A stretch of DNA of 52,861 nucleotides from an uncultured bacterium (GTDB taxonomy: Bacteria > Myxococcota_A > UBA9042 > PHBI01): contig CALHXW010000175.1 of assembly GCA_938040325.1 (NCBI GenBank), positions 1 through 52,861 of the forward strand, in the 5' to 3' direction. The notes below the pieces were generated by a model that was not told the origin of the DNA, did not search any database, and saw only the letters and a list, made by a program, of their open reading frames with translations. A program made the translations under genes and the position numbers. Shown in pieces: positions 34,592 through 42,862 of the stretch (its first letter is position 1; every line of letters starts with the position of its first letter).

Positions 34592-37500
34592 TTAGGGCGG
34601 GGTTCCGAACGTGGTCACGACCTCAAAGGCGGGGCCGCAGCCGGTGTAGTTGTTGGCGACAGTGCCCGTTGGCGCGTTGGGCTTGGCGTCGTAGATGCGC
34701 CCGATGTTGCGGCCGTTGTTCGCGCACGAGAAGCGGAACAAGGGGTCGCCAGGGCCCGGCTGCTGCCATTCGACGACGAGGCGCTTACCGGCGGCGGGGT
34801 CGACGTAGAAGGGTGGGTCGACCGGCAGGATCAGGTCGTCGAAGAGCAGTGCGTTGTTCGACGGGCTAGGTGGAATGGTCAGCGGACCGTCGTGGATGAC
34901 GCGCGGGAGCGTCTCGACGTTGTCTGCAAAGACCTCTGAAGTGTCGACGGGGCCAATGGCGAGGGAGATGCGGACACTCCCGTAGCTGGGCGAGCTATCG
35001 TTGGGTTCGGAAGGCGCGCGCCGGAAGCGAATCTCGCTGATGGTGAAGGGAACGGAGCCGAGCTCCGAGCCGAGGGCCAAGTTCTGCAGGGTCGTTCGGC
35101 TGTTGCCGACAGACGTCCAGGCGAGCGAGTTCACCCCGTCGGCCGCGCGTGGGCTGACGAGCGTGTCTGGCGGGGTCTCGCAGCGGGCGCCGGTGAAGCC
35201 ATGCGGGCACTCGCACACAATGCCGGTCTCGCCCGATGAGCAGGTACCGCCCCACTGGCAGGGATTGGGGTCGCACGGGTCGTCGACCTCGTCACAGAGC
35301 TCGCCTGTCCAGCCCGGGAAGCACTTGCACTGGAAGTCGCCGAGGAGGTTGATGCAGTTGCCGTTAGCGCAGGGGGACTCTTCGCACTCGTCGATGTCGG
35401 TGTCGCAGACGGGCCCGGTCCAGCCGGCATCGCAGGTGCAGGTGTAGCCACCGGGCGTGTTGTTGCAGGTGCCGTTGTCGCAGCCGTTGAGGGAGGGGTC
35501 AGAGCACTCGTCGAGGTCGTCGTTGCAGAGTGGACCGGTCCAGCCGGTGTCACACGAGCAGGTGTAGCCGCCGAGCGTGTTGCTGCACGTGCCGTTGACG
35601 CAGCCGTTGAGTGCGGGGTCGGAGCACTCGTCGAGGTCGGTGTCGCAGACGGGGCCGGTCCAGCCAGGCGCGCAATCGCACGCAAAGCCGCCGGGGGTGT
35701 TGGTGCAGCTGCCGTTGGTGCAGGGGGCGTCGTTGCACTCGTTGACGTCGACGTTGCAGAGCACCCCGGTCCAGCCAGGGTCGCAGTCGCAGTCGAAGGT
35801 ACCGTCGGCGTTGATGCAGGTGCCGTTGGCACAGGGCGTGCCCTGCTGGCACTCGTTGACGTCGGTGTCGCAGGTGAGGCCGGTCCAGCCGGTGTCGCAG
35901 TCGCAGTCGAAGCTGCCCGGGGTGTTGGTGCAGCTGCCGTTGAGGCAGGGAGCGTCGGCGCACTCGTTGAGATCGACGCTGCAGTCGAGCCCGGTCCAGC
36001 CGTCAAAGCAGGTGCAGCCGTAGCTTCCGACGACGTTCTCGCACGTGCCGTTGTTGCAGGGCTCGTCGAGGCACTCGTCAACGTCGATGTCGCAGTTGGG
36101 ACCCGTGAACGCTGGCTGGCACTGGCACTGATAGCTGCCAGGGGTGTTGGTGCAGAGGCCAAAGTTGCAGATGTCGGCTTCGTCGCACTCATCGACGTCG
36201 GTGGCGCAGAGGTCGCCGCTCCAGCCGTCGTTGCAGGCACAGCTGAAGTCGCCGGCGGTGTTGACGCAGGTTCCGTTGGCGCAGGGGTTCGCGCCTTGGC
36301 ACTCGTTGACGTCGGTGCCGCAGTCGGCCCCCGTCCAGCCGGAGTCGCAGGTGCAGCTGAAGCCACCAGGGAAGTTGTTGCAGGTGCCTTGCACGCATGG
36401 GTTGCCGGTGGGGGCTGTGCACTCGTCGATGTCGGTCGCACAGTCGGCGCCGGACCAGCCCGGGTCGCAGACGCAGTTGAAGCCGGGGTCGGTGTCCACG
36501 CATGTGCCGTTGGCGCAGTCGGCTCCTGCCTCGCACTCATTGACCGGCGTGTCGCAGAGCGTGCCGGTCCAGCCGTTGCTGCAGTCACACGCGAACATGC
36601 CGGGGACGTTGATGCAGGCGCCGTTGGCGCAGGGGTTGAGGCCCGCGCACTCGTCGACGTCGATGTCGCAGAGGGCGCCGGTCCAGCCATCGTTGCAGCC
36701 GCACTCAAAGGCGCCGACGGTGTTGAAGCAGGCGCCGTGAACGCAGGGATCGACGCCAGCGCACTCGTCCACGTCGAGGTCGCAAGCCGGCCCGGTCCAG
36801 CCGGCGGGACAGGTGCACTGGTAGCCACCGGGGATGTTGACGCAGTCGCCGTTGGCGCACGGGTTCGTCCCGCACTCGTCGATGTCGTCGTCGCAGATGT
36901 CGCCTTGCCACCCGGCGTCACAGGCGCAGCTGAAGCTGCCGGCCGAGTTGGTGCATGCGCCGTTCTGGCAGGGGTCGACGCCCTCGCACTCGTCGACGTC
37001 AGCGTTACAGGCAGGCCCCGTCCAGCCGGCATCGCAGACGCACACGGGCTGGGCGCCGGTCTCGTCACACGTGCCGGAGGCGCACTGCGTGCCGTCGCTG
37101 CAGGTGGTGATCTCGCCGTCACAGAGGGCCCCTGACCAGCCGGCGTCGCAGGTGCAGCTGAACGTGCCTGGGAGGTTGTCGCATGCACCGTTGACGCAGG
37201 GGTCGGCGACAGCGCACTCATCGATGTCGGTGTCGCAGAGATCGCCGAGCCAGCCAGCGTCGCAGGTGCACTCGAACGTGTCGGCGGTCAGCGGCTCGCA
37301 GCTGCCCTGTTGGCAGGGTTCGTCGGTGCAAGGGCCCACGGGGTCGGCGCAGAGCGGACCGGTGTAGGCGTCGGGGCACATGCAGGTGAAGCTGCCAGGG
37401 AGGTTCGTACACGTCCCGGTGACGCAGGGGGTGTCTGTGGTGCACTCGTCGATGTCCTCTTCGCAGCGCTCACCAGACCAGCCTGTGTCGCAGGCGCAGA

Positions 37501-38275
37501 GGGAGCCACCGAAGGTGTTGACGCAGGTGCCGTTGACGCAGGCGGGGGCGGGGCTGTTGCACTCGTCAACGTCGGCTTCGCAGAGGGGTCCGGTGAAGCC
37601 TGGCGGACAGTCACAAAATGGCGCGGCTGCGGGATCATCGGGTGACACGGCGCAGGCGCCACCGTTGGCGCAGGCGAGGTCGCAGTCTGGGCTGCACGGC
37701 TCGTCGACCGCGCTGTCGCAGTCGTTGTCGAGCTGGTCGCAGCTGAGCTCGACGGCTTCGTAGCTGTCGACGGCGGTCAGGTCGCAGCGAGGGTCGACGC
37801 CAGGGCTGCAGAATACGCGCGGGCCATCGGGTGCAGCGCAGACCCCGACGGTGGGGCAGAGCGCGTCGATCAGGTCCCTCTGGAGGTCGCGGTTGTGGCG
37901 GGTGTTCTCGGGGTCGAGCTCGTCGGGCACGCAGTCGAGGTCGGCGTCGTTAGTGCCGCTTTCCTCCCAGTCGGGTCGGCCATCGCCGTCGGTGTCCTTG
38001 AGGGCGAAGTCGGGGCCGAGCTCGTCAGGGTCGCGGACGCCGTCACCGTCGGTGTCGGGCGAGAACGGGTCGGAGCCGACGACTTGGACTTCGAGGGCAT
38101 TGGTGAGGCTGTCGCCGTCTTCATCGGCTTCGGGGTCGAGGCAGCGGCCATCGACGCAGAGGCCCGACTCGCAGTCAGAGTCGGACTGGCACTGGGCGTT
38201 GATCGGACGGCGCGGGTCGGCCGGGCACGCAGCAAGGACGATGGCTGCGAGTGGCGTAAGCATGGCAATGCGCAT
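34592..38275 (-). CDS. Large lipoprotein with about 22 EGF-like repeats
   Basis: 1227 residues; lipobox LAAC (Cys17); GAGGGGG seven bases before the ATG. Order: a Cys motif (CQSDSDCESGLCVDGRC); thrombospondin type-3-like calcium repeats (DTDGDGVRDPDE, DTDGDGRPDWEE); a MopE-type CDQLDNDCDSAVDEPC; about 22 EGF units of roughly 38 residues, most starting D(V/I/L)(D/N)EC and thus calcium-binding (EGF_CA); and a unique C-terminal beta domain of about 190 residues (VVEWQQPGPG, FRFSCANNGRNIG). The Notch-like string would be a rigid calcium-stiffened rod displaying the C-terminal domain beyond the outer membrane. Probable adhesin or contact protein. Confidence 0.9.
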   Translation of the reverse strand: MRIAMLTPLAAIVLAACPADPRRPINAQCQSDSDCESGLCVDGRCLDPEADEDGDSLTNALEVQVVGSDPFSPDTDGDGVRDPDELGPDFALKDTDGDGRPDWEESGTNDADLDCVPDELDPENTRHNRDLQRDLIDALCPTVGVCAAPDGPRVFCSPGVDPRCDLTAVDSYEAVELSCDQLDNDCDSAVDEPCSPDCDLACANGGACAVSPDDPAAAPFCDCPPGFTGPLCEADVDECNSPAPACVNGTCVNTFGGSLCACDTGWSGERCEEDIDECTTDTPCVTGTCTNLPGSFTCMCPDAYTGPLCADPVGPCTDEPCQQGSCEPLTADTFECTCDAGWLGDLCDTDIDECAVADPCVNGACDNLPGTFSCTCDAGWSGALCDGEITTCSDGTQCASGTCDETGAQPVCVCDAGWTGPACNADVDECEGVDPCQNGACTNSAGSFSCACDAGWQGDICDDDIDECGTNPCANGDCVNIPGGYQCTCPAGWTGPACDLDVDECAGVDPCVHGACFNTVGAFECGCNDGWTGALCDIDVDECAGLNPCANGACINVPGMFACDCSNGWTGTLCDTPVNECEAGADCANGTCVDTDPGFNCVCDPGWSGADCATDIDECTAPTGNPCVQGTCNNFPGGFSCTCDSGWTGADCGTDVNECQGANPCANGTCVNTAGDFSCACNDGWSGDLCATDVDECDEADICNFGLCTNTPGSYQCQCQPAFTGPNCDIDVDECLDEPCNNGTCENVVGSYGCTCFDGWTGLDCSVDLNECADAPCLNGSCTNTPGSFDCDCDTGWTGLTCDTDVNECQQGTPCANGTCINADGTFDCDCDPGWTGVLCNVDVNECNDAPCTNGSCTNTPGGFACDCAPGWTGPVCDTDLDECSDPALNGCVNGTCSNTLGGYTCSCDTGWTGPLCNDDLDECSDPSLNGCDNGTCNNTPGGYTCTCDAGWTGPVCDTDIDECEESPCANGNCINLLGDFQCKCFPGWTGELCDEVDDPCDPNPCQWGGTCSSGETGIVCECPHGFTGARCETPPDTLVSPRAADGVNSLAWTSVGNSRTTLQNLALGSELGSVPFTISEIRFRRAPSEPNDSSPSYGSVRISLAIGPVDTSEVFADNVETLPRVIHDGPLTIPPSPSNNALLFDDLILPVDPPFYVDPAAGKRLVVEWQQPGPGDPLFRFSCANNGRNIGRIYDAKPNAPTGTVANNYTGCGPAFEVVTTFGTPP
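35180..37690 (-). repeat. Tandem ~114-bp repeats encoding EGF units
   Basis: About 22 imperfect units, each ending with a GGCTGGACCGG-type block (coding GWTG). Adjacent units such as those around 35490 and 35610 are especially alike, so copy number may change by recombination. Confidence 0.75.
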
Positions 38276-38546
38276 CGATGAGCCCCCTCGTTCGTGGCAG
38301 ACGTTAACAGACGCAAGGCGGACAACCCAAAGTGTTGGCGGCACGCTGTCACCAGAGTCGACCAGGCGGTCAGCCCCTTTGGCGGGCGGCTGAGGCGTCA
38401 CGGCCTTGGCGTCTTCGGCGTGTGGGGCGGTCAGCGCGACGTGGAGCCGAAACAGCTGGAGTGGAGCTGCTGGGACACGTGCTGCCGCGGCGTGTGTGGG
38501 TCGAGTGGGTCTTGACGAATGCGGATTGTTGAACGCAGGTAGGGGC

Positions 38547-39662
38547 ATGAAGAACGTGTCACTAACGCCTGCAGTGTTTCATCTCTCCGATGCGGTCAAT
38601 GCGATTGCGAAGACTTACGGAGACAACCCAGTGGTACCGCGAGGGCCGAAGCTGAAGCCGCTCTTGGGCCGGGTCCAGCGCAAGATCGGCGCTGCGCTCG
38701 GTTCGGGCGACTCGCACTTTCCGGTGATGCTGACGTCGTCGGGCTCGGGAGCTCTGGCGGCTGCGGTGGCCTCAGCGGTGCCGGAGAGCGGCCTGCTGGT
38801 GGTGTCGAACGGGGCTTACGGCGAGCGTCAGGCGCGGTATGCTAAGCAGCTCGGCATCAAGACGGTGCACTACGCGCTGCCGTATGGCGTACGCCCTGAC
38901 GTTGCTGAGGTCGAGCGACTGGCGCGTGAGCACGGCGTTGGCGCGATCGGAATGGTACACGGGGCCACCAGCACGTGCTCGATGAACCCGATCAAAGAGG
39001 TCGCGAAGGTCGCGCGCGACGTCGGCGCCATCTTCCTCATCGACGCCATTGCGTCGGTCTTTGTCGACCCCATCGACATGAACGACATCGACGTGTTGGT
39101 CGCGTCGACCAACAAAGCCCTGCATGCAAACCCCGACCTCGCCTTCGTCGCCGTCCGCAACGAACTGATGGAAGAGATCGCAGGTCGCCAAGGCCGTGCG
39201 CCCTACCTGGACTTGGGCGAGGCCTACCTGAAGCAGCGCGCCGGTTCGCACCCCTACACGATCAACTGCCGCGCGCTGATGGAAGTGGAGGCAGCCCTCG
39301 ACCAGCTCGAGTCCGAGGGAGGCGTCGCCGGCCGACACGCGATCTACAAATCGCGCACGGACCTGCTGCGTGCTGGCTACGACCGGCTCGGGCTGAAGCG
39401 ATTCGAGCACGAAGGCATGCCGCTGCAGTCCATCGGAACCGCCCTGATGCTGCCCGACGGCATCACCTATGACCAACTCGCAACTGCGCTTGCCGATTGG
39501 GACAATGGCGACGGCGAGTGCTACGAGATCTACTCGGCGCAAGGCAAGCTGAGCGGCTCCGTCTTCCGCATCTTCAACATGGGTCACTACGAGCTGGCGA
39601 CGTACGAGCGCTTTCTGCATGCGCTCGGCGAAACGCTCGCCCGACTCCGAGAAGCGAAATAG
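38547..39662 (+). CDS. PhnW-like class V aminotransferase (2-aminoethylphosphonate--pyruvate transaminase-like)
   Basis: 371 residues, PLP-dependent, fold type I. Family landmarks: TSSGSGALAAAVASAVP (phosphate cup), VSNGAYGERQARYAKQLGI, HGATSTCSMNPIKEV, LIDAIASVF (PLP Asp), VASTNKALHANPDLAFV (PLP-binding Lys), LEAEGGV-like LESEGGVAGRHAIY, and the C-terminal EIYSAQGKLSGSVFRIFNMG. These match 2-aminoethylphosphonate transaminase more than serine-glyoxylate enzymes. The second-step enzyme (phosphonatase, PhnX) is not in the window, so the substrate is inferred. GGTAGGGGC precedes the ATG. A phosphonate-type importer lies 1.5 kb downstream. Confidence 0.8.
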   Translation: MKNVSLTPAVFHLSDAVNAIAKTYGDNPVVPRGPKLKPLLGRVQRKIGAALGSGDSHFPVMLTSSGSGALAAAVASAVPESGLLVVSNGAYGERQARYAKQLGIKTVHYALPYGVRPDVAEVERLAREHGVGAIGMVHGATSTCSMNPIKEVAKVARDVGAIFLIDAIASVFVDPIDMNDIDVLVASTNKALHANPDLAFVAVRNELMEEIAGRQGRAPYLDLGEAYLKQRAGSHPYTINCRALMEVEAALDQLESEGGVAGRHAIYKSRTDLLRAGYDRLGLKRFEHEGMPLQSIGTALMLPDGITYDQLATALADWDNGDGECYEIYSAQGKLSGSVFRIFNMGHYELATYERFLHALGETLARLREAK

Positions 39663-39806
39663 TCTAGGCCACTTACGCTTACCTAGGGCAAGGGCACTTA
39701 CGCACGAAGCGCCTCGTCCCAGAGAGGGTTCGTCGGCATCCTGCTCGCGGAGTCAACGATGACAGCAGGCCGTTTGGACCGATTTGTCGCGTGCTGCGGT
39801 GGCGTA

Positions 39807-39822
39807 GACGCACCGCTGCGTC
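39807..39822. repeat. Small hairpin downstream of the transposase-like gene
   Basis: GACGCA and TGCGTC around a four-base loop. Nearby, GGCACTTACGC (39693-39703) has an exact inverted copy at 39917-39927 inside the last codons of the transposase-like gene. Confidence 0.5.
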
Positions 39823-39870
39823 ACCGGCAGAGCCAGTGACGCGTGCGCCGAGCGGCGCTATCGGGGCTCG

Positions 39871-40887
39871 TCAGTAGCCGTCGTCGGCAACTCGGACATT
39901 GAAACGTCGACGCATCGCGTAAGTGCCTCGCGGGAAGGGGGTCTTCCGGCGGCCCCGCCGATAAGAAAACAGCGCTTTGCGGTACGCCTGCTCGAACACG
40001 TGCTCAGCGTTGACCAGAGCGACACGTTCCTTACGAGTGCCGCCCGCGACCCTGGGTAGGAAGTCGCTCTCATCGGTCGCCCGTCGCGGTCGGTTGGGTC
40101 GACTCTCTGGGTCCACGCTCAACGCCCTCTCCACCGTCGGGGCCGGTTGCTTGTCGTCAGAGCGCTGCGCGGCGGCAGCGCTCACATACAAGCCGCAGGT
40201 GCGCGCAAGCGTCGCGCGAAGCTCTGCGAGCCGACACTCCCAACCCGGCGGCGCTGTGTAGACCAGCTGAACCTCTTCCGGATACTCGCTCTCCCCGTCG
40301 TCGTTTTCCAGACACGACGGCCGCTCGATCGTCCGAACCCGCTCCAAGTCGGCGATCCGCGTGCAATAGAAGAGCTCCTGGTCCCGTGCGCTGGCGACCA
40401 GTCCATGGCGCACAGGCTGCATCATGCAGTACGCCATCTTGGCCACGAGCGTGTCGCTGTCCAAGACCGTTGTTGGCCGTGGTCCACCCGGCGAGAACAC
40501 GCCGCCCGCGAGGTCGAGACGTTCGATCTGGCCTGCCGCGATCAGCTCGTTTCGGAGCCTGTCGAACTTCGGACGGACGCCAAGGAGGTCCGTCATGCAC
40601 GTGTGGCCATGGTTGAGCACCCAGCCGTCGGCGTGCAGCAGCATGCCCGTGCGCCCCTGGGCATACCCGGTTGCGTACGCCATCAGCTGACGAAACTCCT
40701 CACACGCGGCTCGAGTCCTCCCCGGATGAAGCAGGAAGCGGTCGGAGTGCGTTGAGTACGCCACCATCAACATCGTACCCGGGAGGATTCGTCGTGGCTT
40801 CGTCACGAAGGGCTCCAAGCGAAGACGCACGCGCGACTGCGTGCACTGCCCGGCTGAGCAAGCTGCATGCCAGACCTTCACCGCCAT
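39871..40887 (-). CDS. REP-associated (Y1/HUH) transposase-like protein
   Basis: 338 residues. The domain begins with KPRRILPGTMLMVAYSTHSDRFLL and contains WVLNHGHTCM, an H-x-H (His93, His95) metal motif of HUH endonucleases in the place of the usual NHxH. Later segments (LVAKMAYCMMQPVRHGLV; VFEQAYRKALFSYRRGRRKTPFPRGTY) match a family of RAYT-like proteins common in myxobacteria. I could not identify the catalytic Tyr with confidence. RAYTs act on nearby palindromes; a nested palindrome lies 31 bases before the start. An earlier in-frame start (40959) is possible. It interrupts the aminotransferase-importer neighbourhood on the opposite strand. Confidence 0.75.
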   Translation of the reverse strand: MAVKVWHAACSAGQCTQSRVRLRLEPFVTKPRRILPGTMLMVAYSTHSDRFLLHPGRTRAACEEFRQLMAYATGYAQGRTGMLLHADGWVLNHGHTCMTDLLGVRPKFDRLRNELIAAGQIERLDLAGGVFSPGGPRPTTVLDSDTLVAKMAYCMMQPVRHGLVASARDQELFYCTRIADLERVRTIERPSCLENDDGESEYPEEVQLVYTAPPGWECRLAELRATLARTCGLYVSAAAAQRSDDKQPAPTVERALSVDPESRPNRPRRATDESDFLPRVAGGTRKERVALVNAEHVFEQAYRKALFSYRRGRRKTPFPRGTYAMRRRFNVRVADDGY

Positions 40888-40917
40888 TGATTTCAGGCTC
40901 TTAGCGCCCCCTCTTAA

Positions 40918-41002
40918 CGAAGTGACACAGCTCACTGTCGCACGACCGCCAAAACTCACGTGTCACAGCTGTCCCACGCCTGCGACAGACTGTGTCACTT
41001 CG
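40918..41002. repeat. Nested palindrome beside the transposase-like gene
   Basis: Outer arms CGAAGTGACACAG (40918-40930) and CTGTGTCACTTCG (40990-41002) are perfect 13-bp inverted repeats. Inner arms CTGTCGCA (40935-40942) and TGCGACAG (40981-40988) are perfect 8-bp inverted repeats. Together they make an imperfect hairpin of about 85 bases, as expected of a RAYT target or IS200/IS605-type end. Confidence 0.75.
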
Positions 41003-41202
41003 CAATAGAGCGACCTCTCACTTCCCGAGTAGCCGCCTGCTAGGTTTTCCCGTACACCTCTCAGCGTAACAAACGCCCCTCGTAGGCACCCATGACTCAC
41101 CGCTGAACCATCACCACGCGCCGGCGTGTCCGACGCACCGACTACGCCCACGCGTCCAGGTGAAGCACCGCGCTCCGCCCCCGCGCACGGGCCGGAGACC
41201 CT

Positions 41203-42066
41203 ATGGACCGCTACATCACCCTCGCTGTGATTGTTCTGGCCGCCTGCAGCAGCGACCAACCTCCCGCCAGCACCACCAAAGCCAAGGTTCGCGTCACCGG
41301 CATTCCCGACGAGAACCCAACTGAGCTCCAGCGCCGCCACGCCCCGCTCGTCGCACACCTCGCCACAGCTCTCGACGCCGACGTGACCTTCGTGCCCGTC
41401 ACCGACTACGGCGCCGCCGTTCAAGCCCTCGCAGCCGGCAAGGTTGACTTCGCCTGGCTCGGTGGCTTCACCCACGTCCAGTCGCGCCGCCTCGCAAAGG
41501 CCATCCCCCTCGTCATGCGCGACATCGACCGTGACTTCAAGAGTGTCTTCATCGCCCACAAGGACGCCGCCATCGCCTCGCCCGCCGACCTGCGCGGCAA
41601 GCGCTTCGCCTTCGGCTCCAAGAGCTCGACCTCCGGCCACCTCATGCCCCGCCACTTCCTGTCCACCACCCACAAGCTCGACGCCGCCAAGGACTTCGCC
41701 GCACCGCCCGTCTTCAGCGGCGCCCACGACGCGACCGCCAAGATCGTCGAGTCCGGCAAAGTCGACGCGGGCGCCCTCAACAAGCAAGTCTGGGACCGCA
41801 TGGTCAAAGATGGCGCGGTGGACACCAACAAGGTCGACGTCATCTGGACCACCCCCGGCTACGTCGACTACGTCTGGACCGCTCGCCATGATGTCTCCGC
41901 CGACCTCCGCAAGGCGTTCGTCGACGCCATGCTCACTCTCGACCCTGACAACGCCGACCACAAGACCGTGCTCTCGCTCCAGGGCGGTCACCGCTACGTC
42001 CCTGCCTCGCCCAGCGACTTTGACGCCATCGAAGCCGTCGGCCTGTCCACCGGCCTCCTGAAGTGA
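41203..42066 (+). CDS. PhnD-family substrate-binding lipoprotein (phosphonate/phosphite/selenate-type)
   Basis: 287 residues; lipoprotein signal (VLAAC, Cys15), so it is tethered. Typical family blocks: VTGIPDENPTELQRRHAPLV, VPVTDYGAAVQALAAGKVDFAWLGGFT, SVFIAHKDAAI, LRGKRFAFGSKSSTSGHLMP, FSGAHDATAKIVESGKVDAGALN. The Ser/Thr cluster at SKSSTSG binds the oxyanion end of the ligand. GGAG lies six bases before the ATG. The clade includes phosphonate, phosphite and putative selenate binders; the PhnW-like enzyme nearby favours phosphonate, but this is inference. Overlaps the ATPase gene start (GTGA). Confidence 0.88.
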   Translation: MDRYITLAVIVLAACSSDQPPASTTKAKVRVTGIPDENPTELQRRHAPLVAHLATALDADVTFVPVTDYGAAVQALAAGKVDFAWLGGFTHVQSRRLAKAIPLVMRDIDRDFKSVFIAHKDAAIASPADLRGKRFAFGSKSSTSGHLMPRHFLSTTHKLDAAKDFAAPPVFSGAHDATAKIVESGKVDAGALNKQVWDRMVKDGAVDTNKVDVIWTTPGYVDYVWTARHDVSADLRKAFVDAMLTLDPDNADHKTVLSLQGGHRYVPASPSDFDAIEAVGLSTGLLK

Positions 42067-42836
42067 TCGCCTTCACCCTGGAGGCCGCCGCTCGCGTCTA
42101 CGCGCAGCGCACAGCACTCGCCCCAACGACACTCCGGCTCGCTCGGGGCGAGCGCATCGCCCTCCTCGGCCCCAGCGGTAGCGGAAAGTCCACGCTCATC
42201 GCGCTCCTGGCCGGCTCCCTCCGGGCCTCCGCCGGTACCGTGCATGCCGACGCCCGCGACCTCACCACCGCCAACGGCCAAACCCTCCGACGCCACCGAC
42301 GCCGCTGCGCCATCGTCCCGCAAGGCGGCGCACTCGTCCCCCAGCTCACGGTCCACGGCAACGCCCTCGCTACGCGCCTCGCACGCTCCTCGTCCTGGCG
42401 TACCCTCGCCACACGCCTGCTCCCCAGTCGGCTGCCCGCAAACGCCCGCGACCGAGCCGACGTCGCCGCACGCCTCGCCGACGTCGACCTCGCCCAGCGC
42501 CAAGACAGCCTCACAAACGAGCTCTCCGGCGGCGAGCGCCAGCGTGTCGCCATCGCTCGGGCCCTCCTCGACCCCGCCGACGCCCTCCTCTGCGATGAAC
42601 CCAGCGCAGGCCTAGATCCCGCCCTCGCCGAGCGCGTCATTGCCCTTCTCGCTGCCCATGCGGCCGCACACAAAGCCACCTTCATCGTCGCCACCCACTG
42701 GGCCAGCATCACGCTGCCTCATGTCGACAGGGTCATCGGCCTCACCGACGGCCAGGTCGTCATCGACAGCCCGCGCAGCAACATCACCGAGGCCGACCTC
42801 GCAGAGCTCTACGCCAACACCGGCGAGCTCCGCTGA
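42063..42836 (+). CDS. ABC transporter ATPase, PhnC-type
   Basis: 257 residues. Walker A GPSGSGKST (36-44), Q-loop VPQGG, signature LSGGERQ (154-160), Walker B/DEP (178-180), H-loop THW (His212). It starts at a GTG overlapping the binding-protein stop by four bases, indicating coupled translation. It powers uptake by the permease that follows and is similar in size to PhnC. The cytoplasmic subunit of the importer. Confidence 0.93.
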   Translation: MIAFTLEAAARVYAQRTALAPTTLRLARGERIALLGPSGSGKSTLIALLAGSLRASAGTVHADARDLTTANGQTLRRHRRRCAIVPQGGALVPQLTVHGNALATRLARSSSWRTLATRLLPSRLPANARDRADVAARLADVDLAQRQDSLTNELSGGERQRVAIARALLDPADALLCDEPSAGLDPALAERVIALLAAHAAAHKATFIVATHWASITLPHVDRVIGLTDGQVVIDSPRSNITEADLAELYANTGELR

Positions 42837-42862
42837 CCCCGACCTCCCGGCAGTCCCAGCAG

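Noticed and set aside
36296-37135. Val/Gly/Ala repeat frame on the plus strand in the EGF region
   Set aside because: It is the mirror of the EGF repeats, with regularity inherited from them.
35180-37690. Regularly spaced repeats as a possible CRISPR array
   Set aside because: Units are about 114 bp, imperfect, in frame and encode EGF domains with conserved cysteines.
41040-41056. GGTTTTCCCGTAC as a further copy of the palindromic element end
   Set aside because: Only about nine bases match and no inner element sequence follows.
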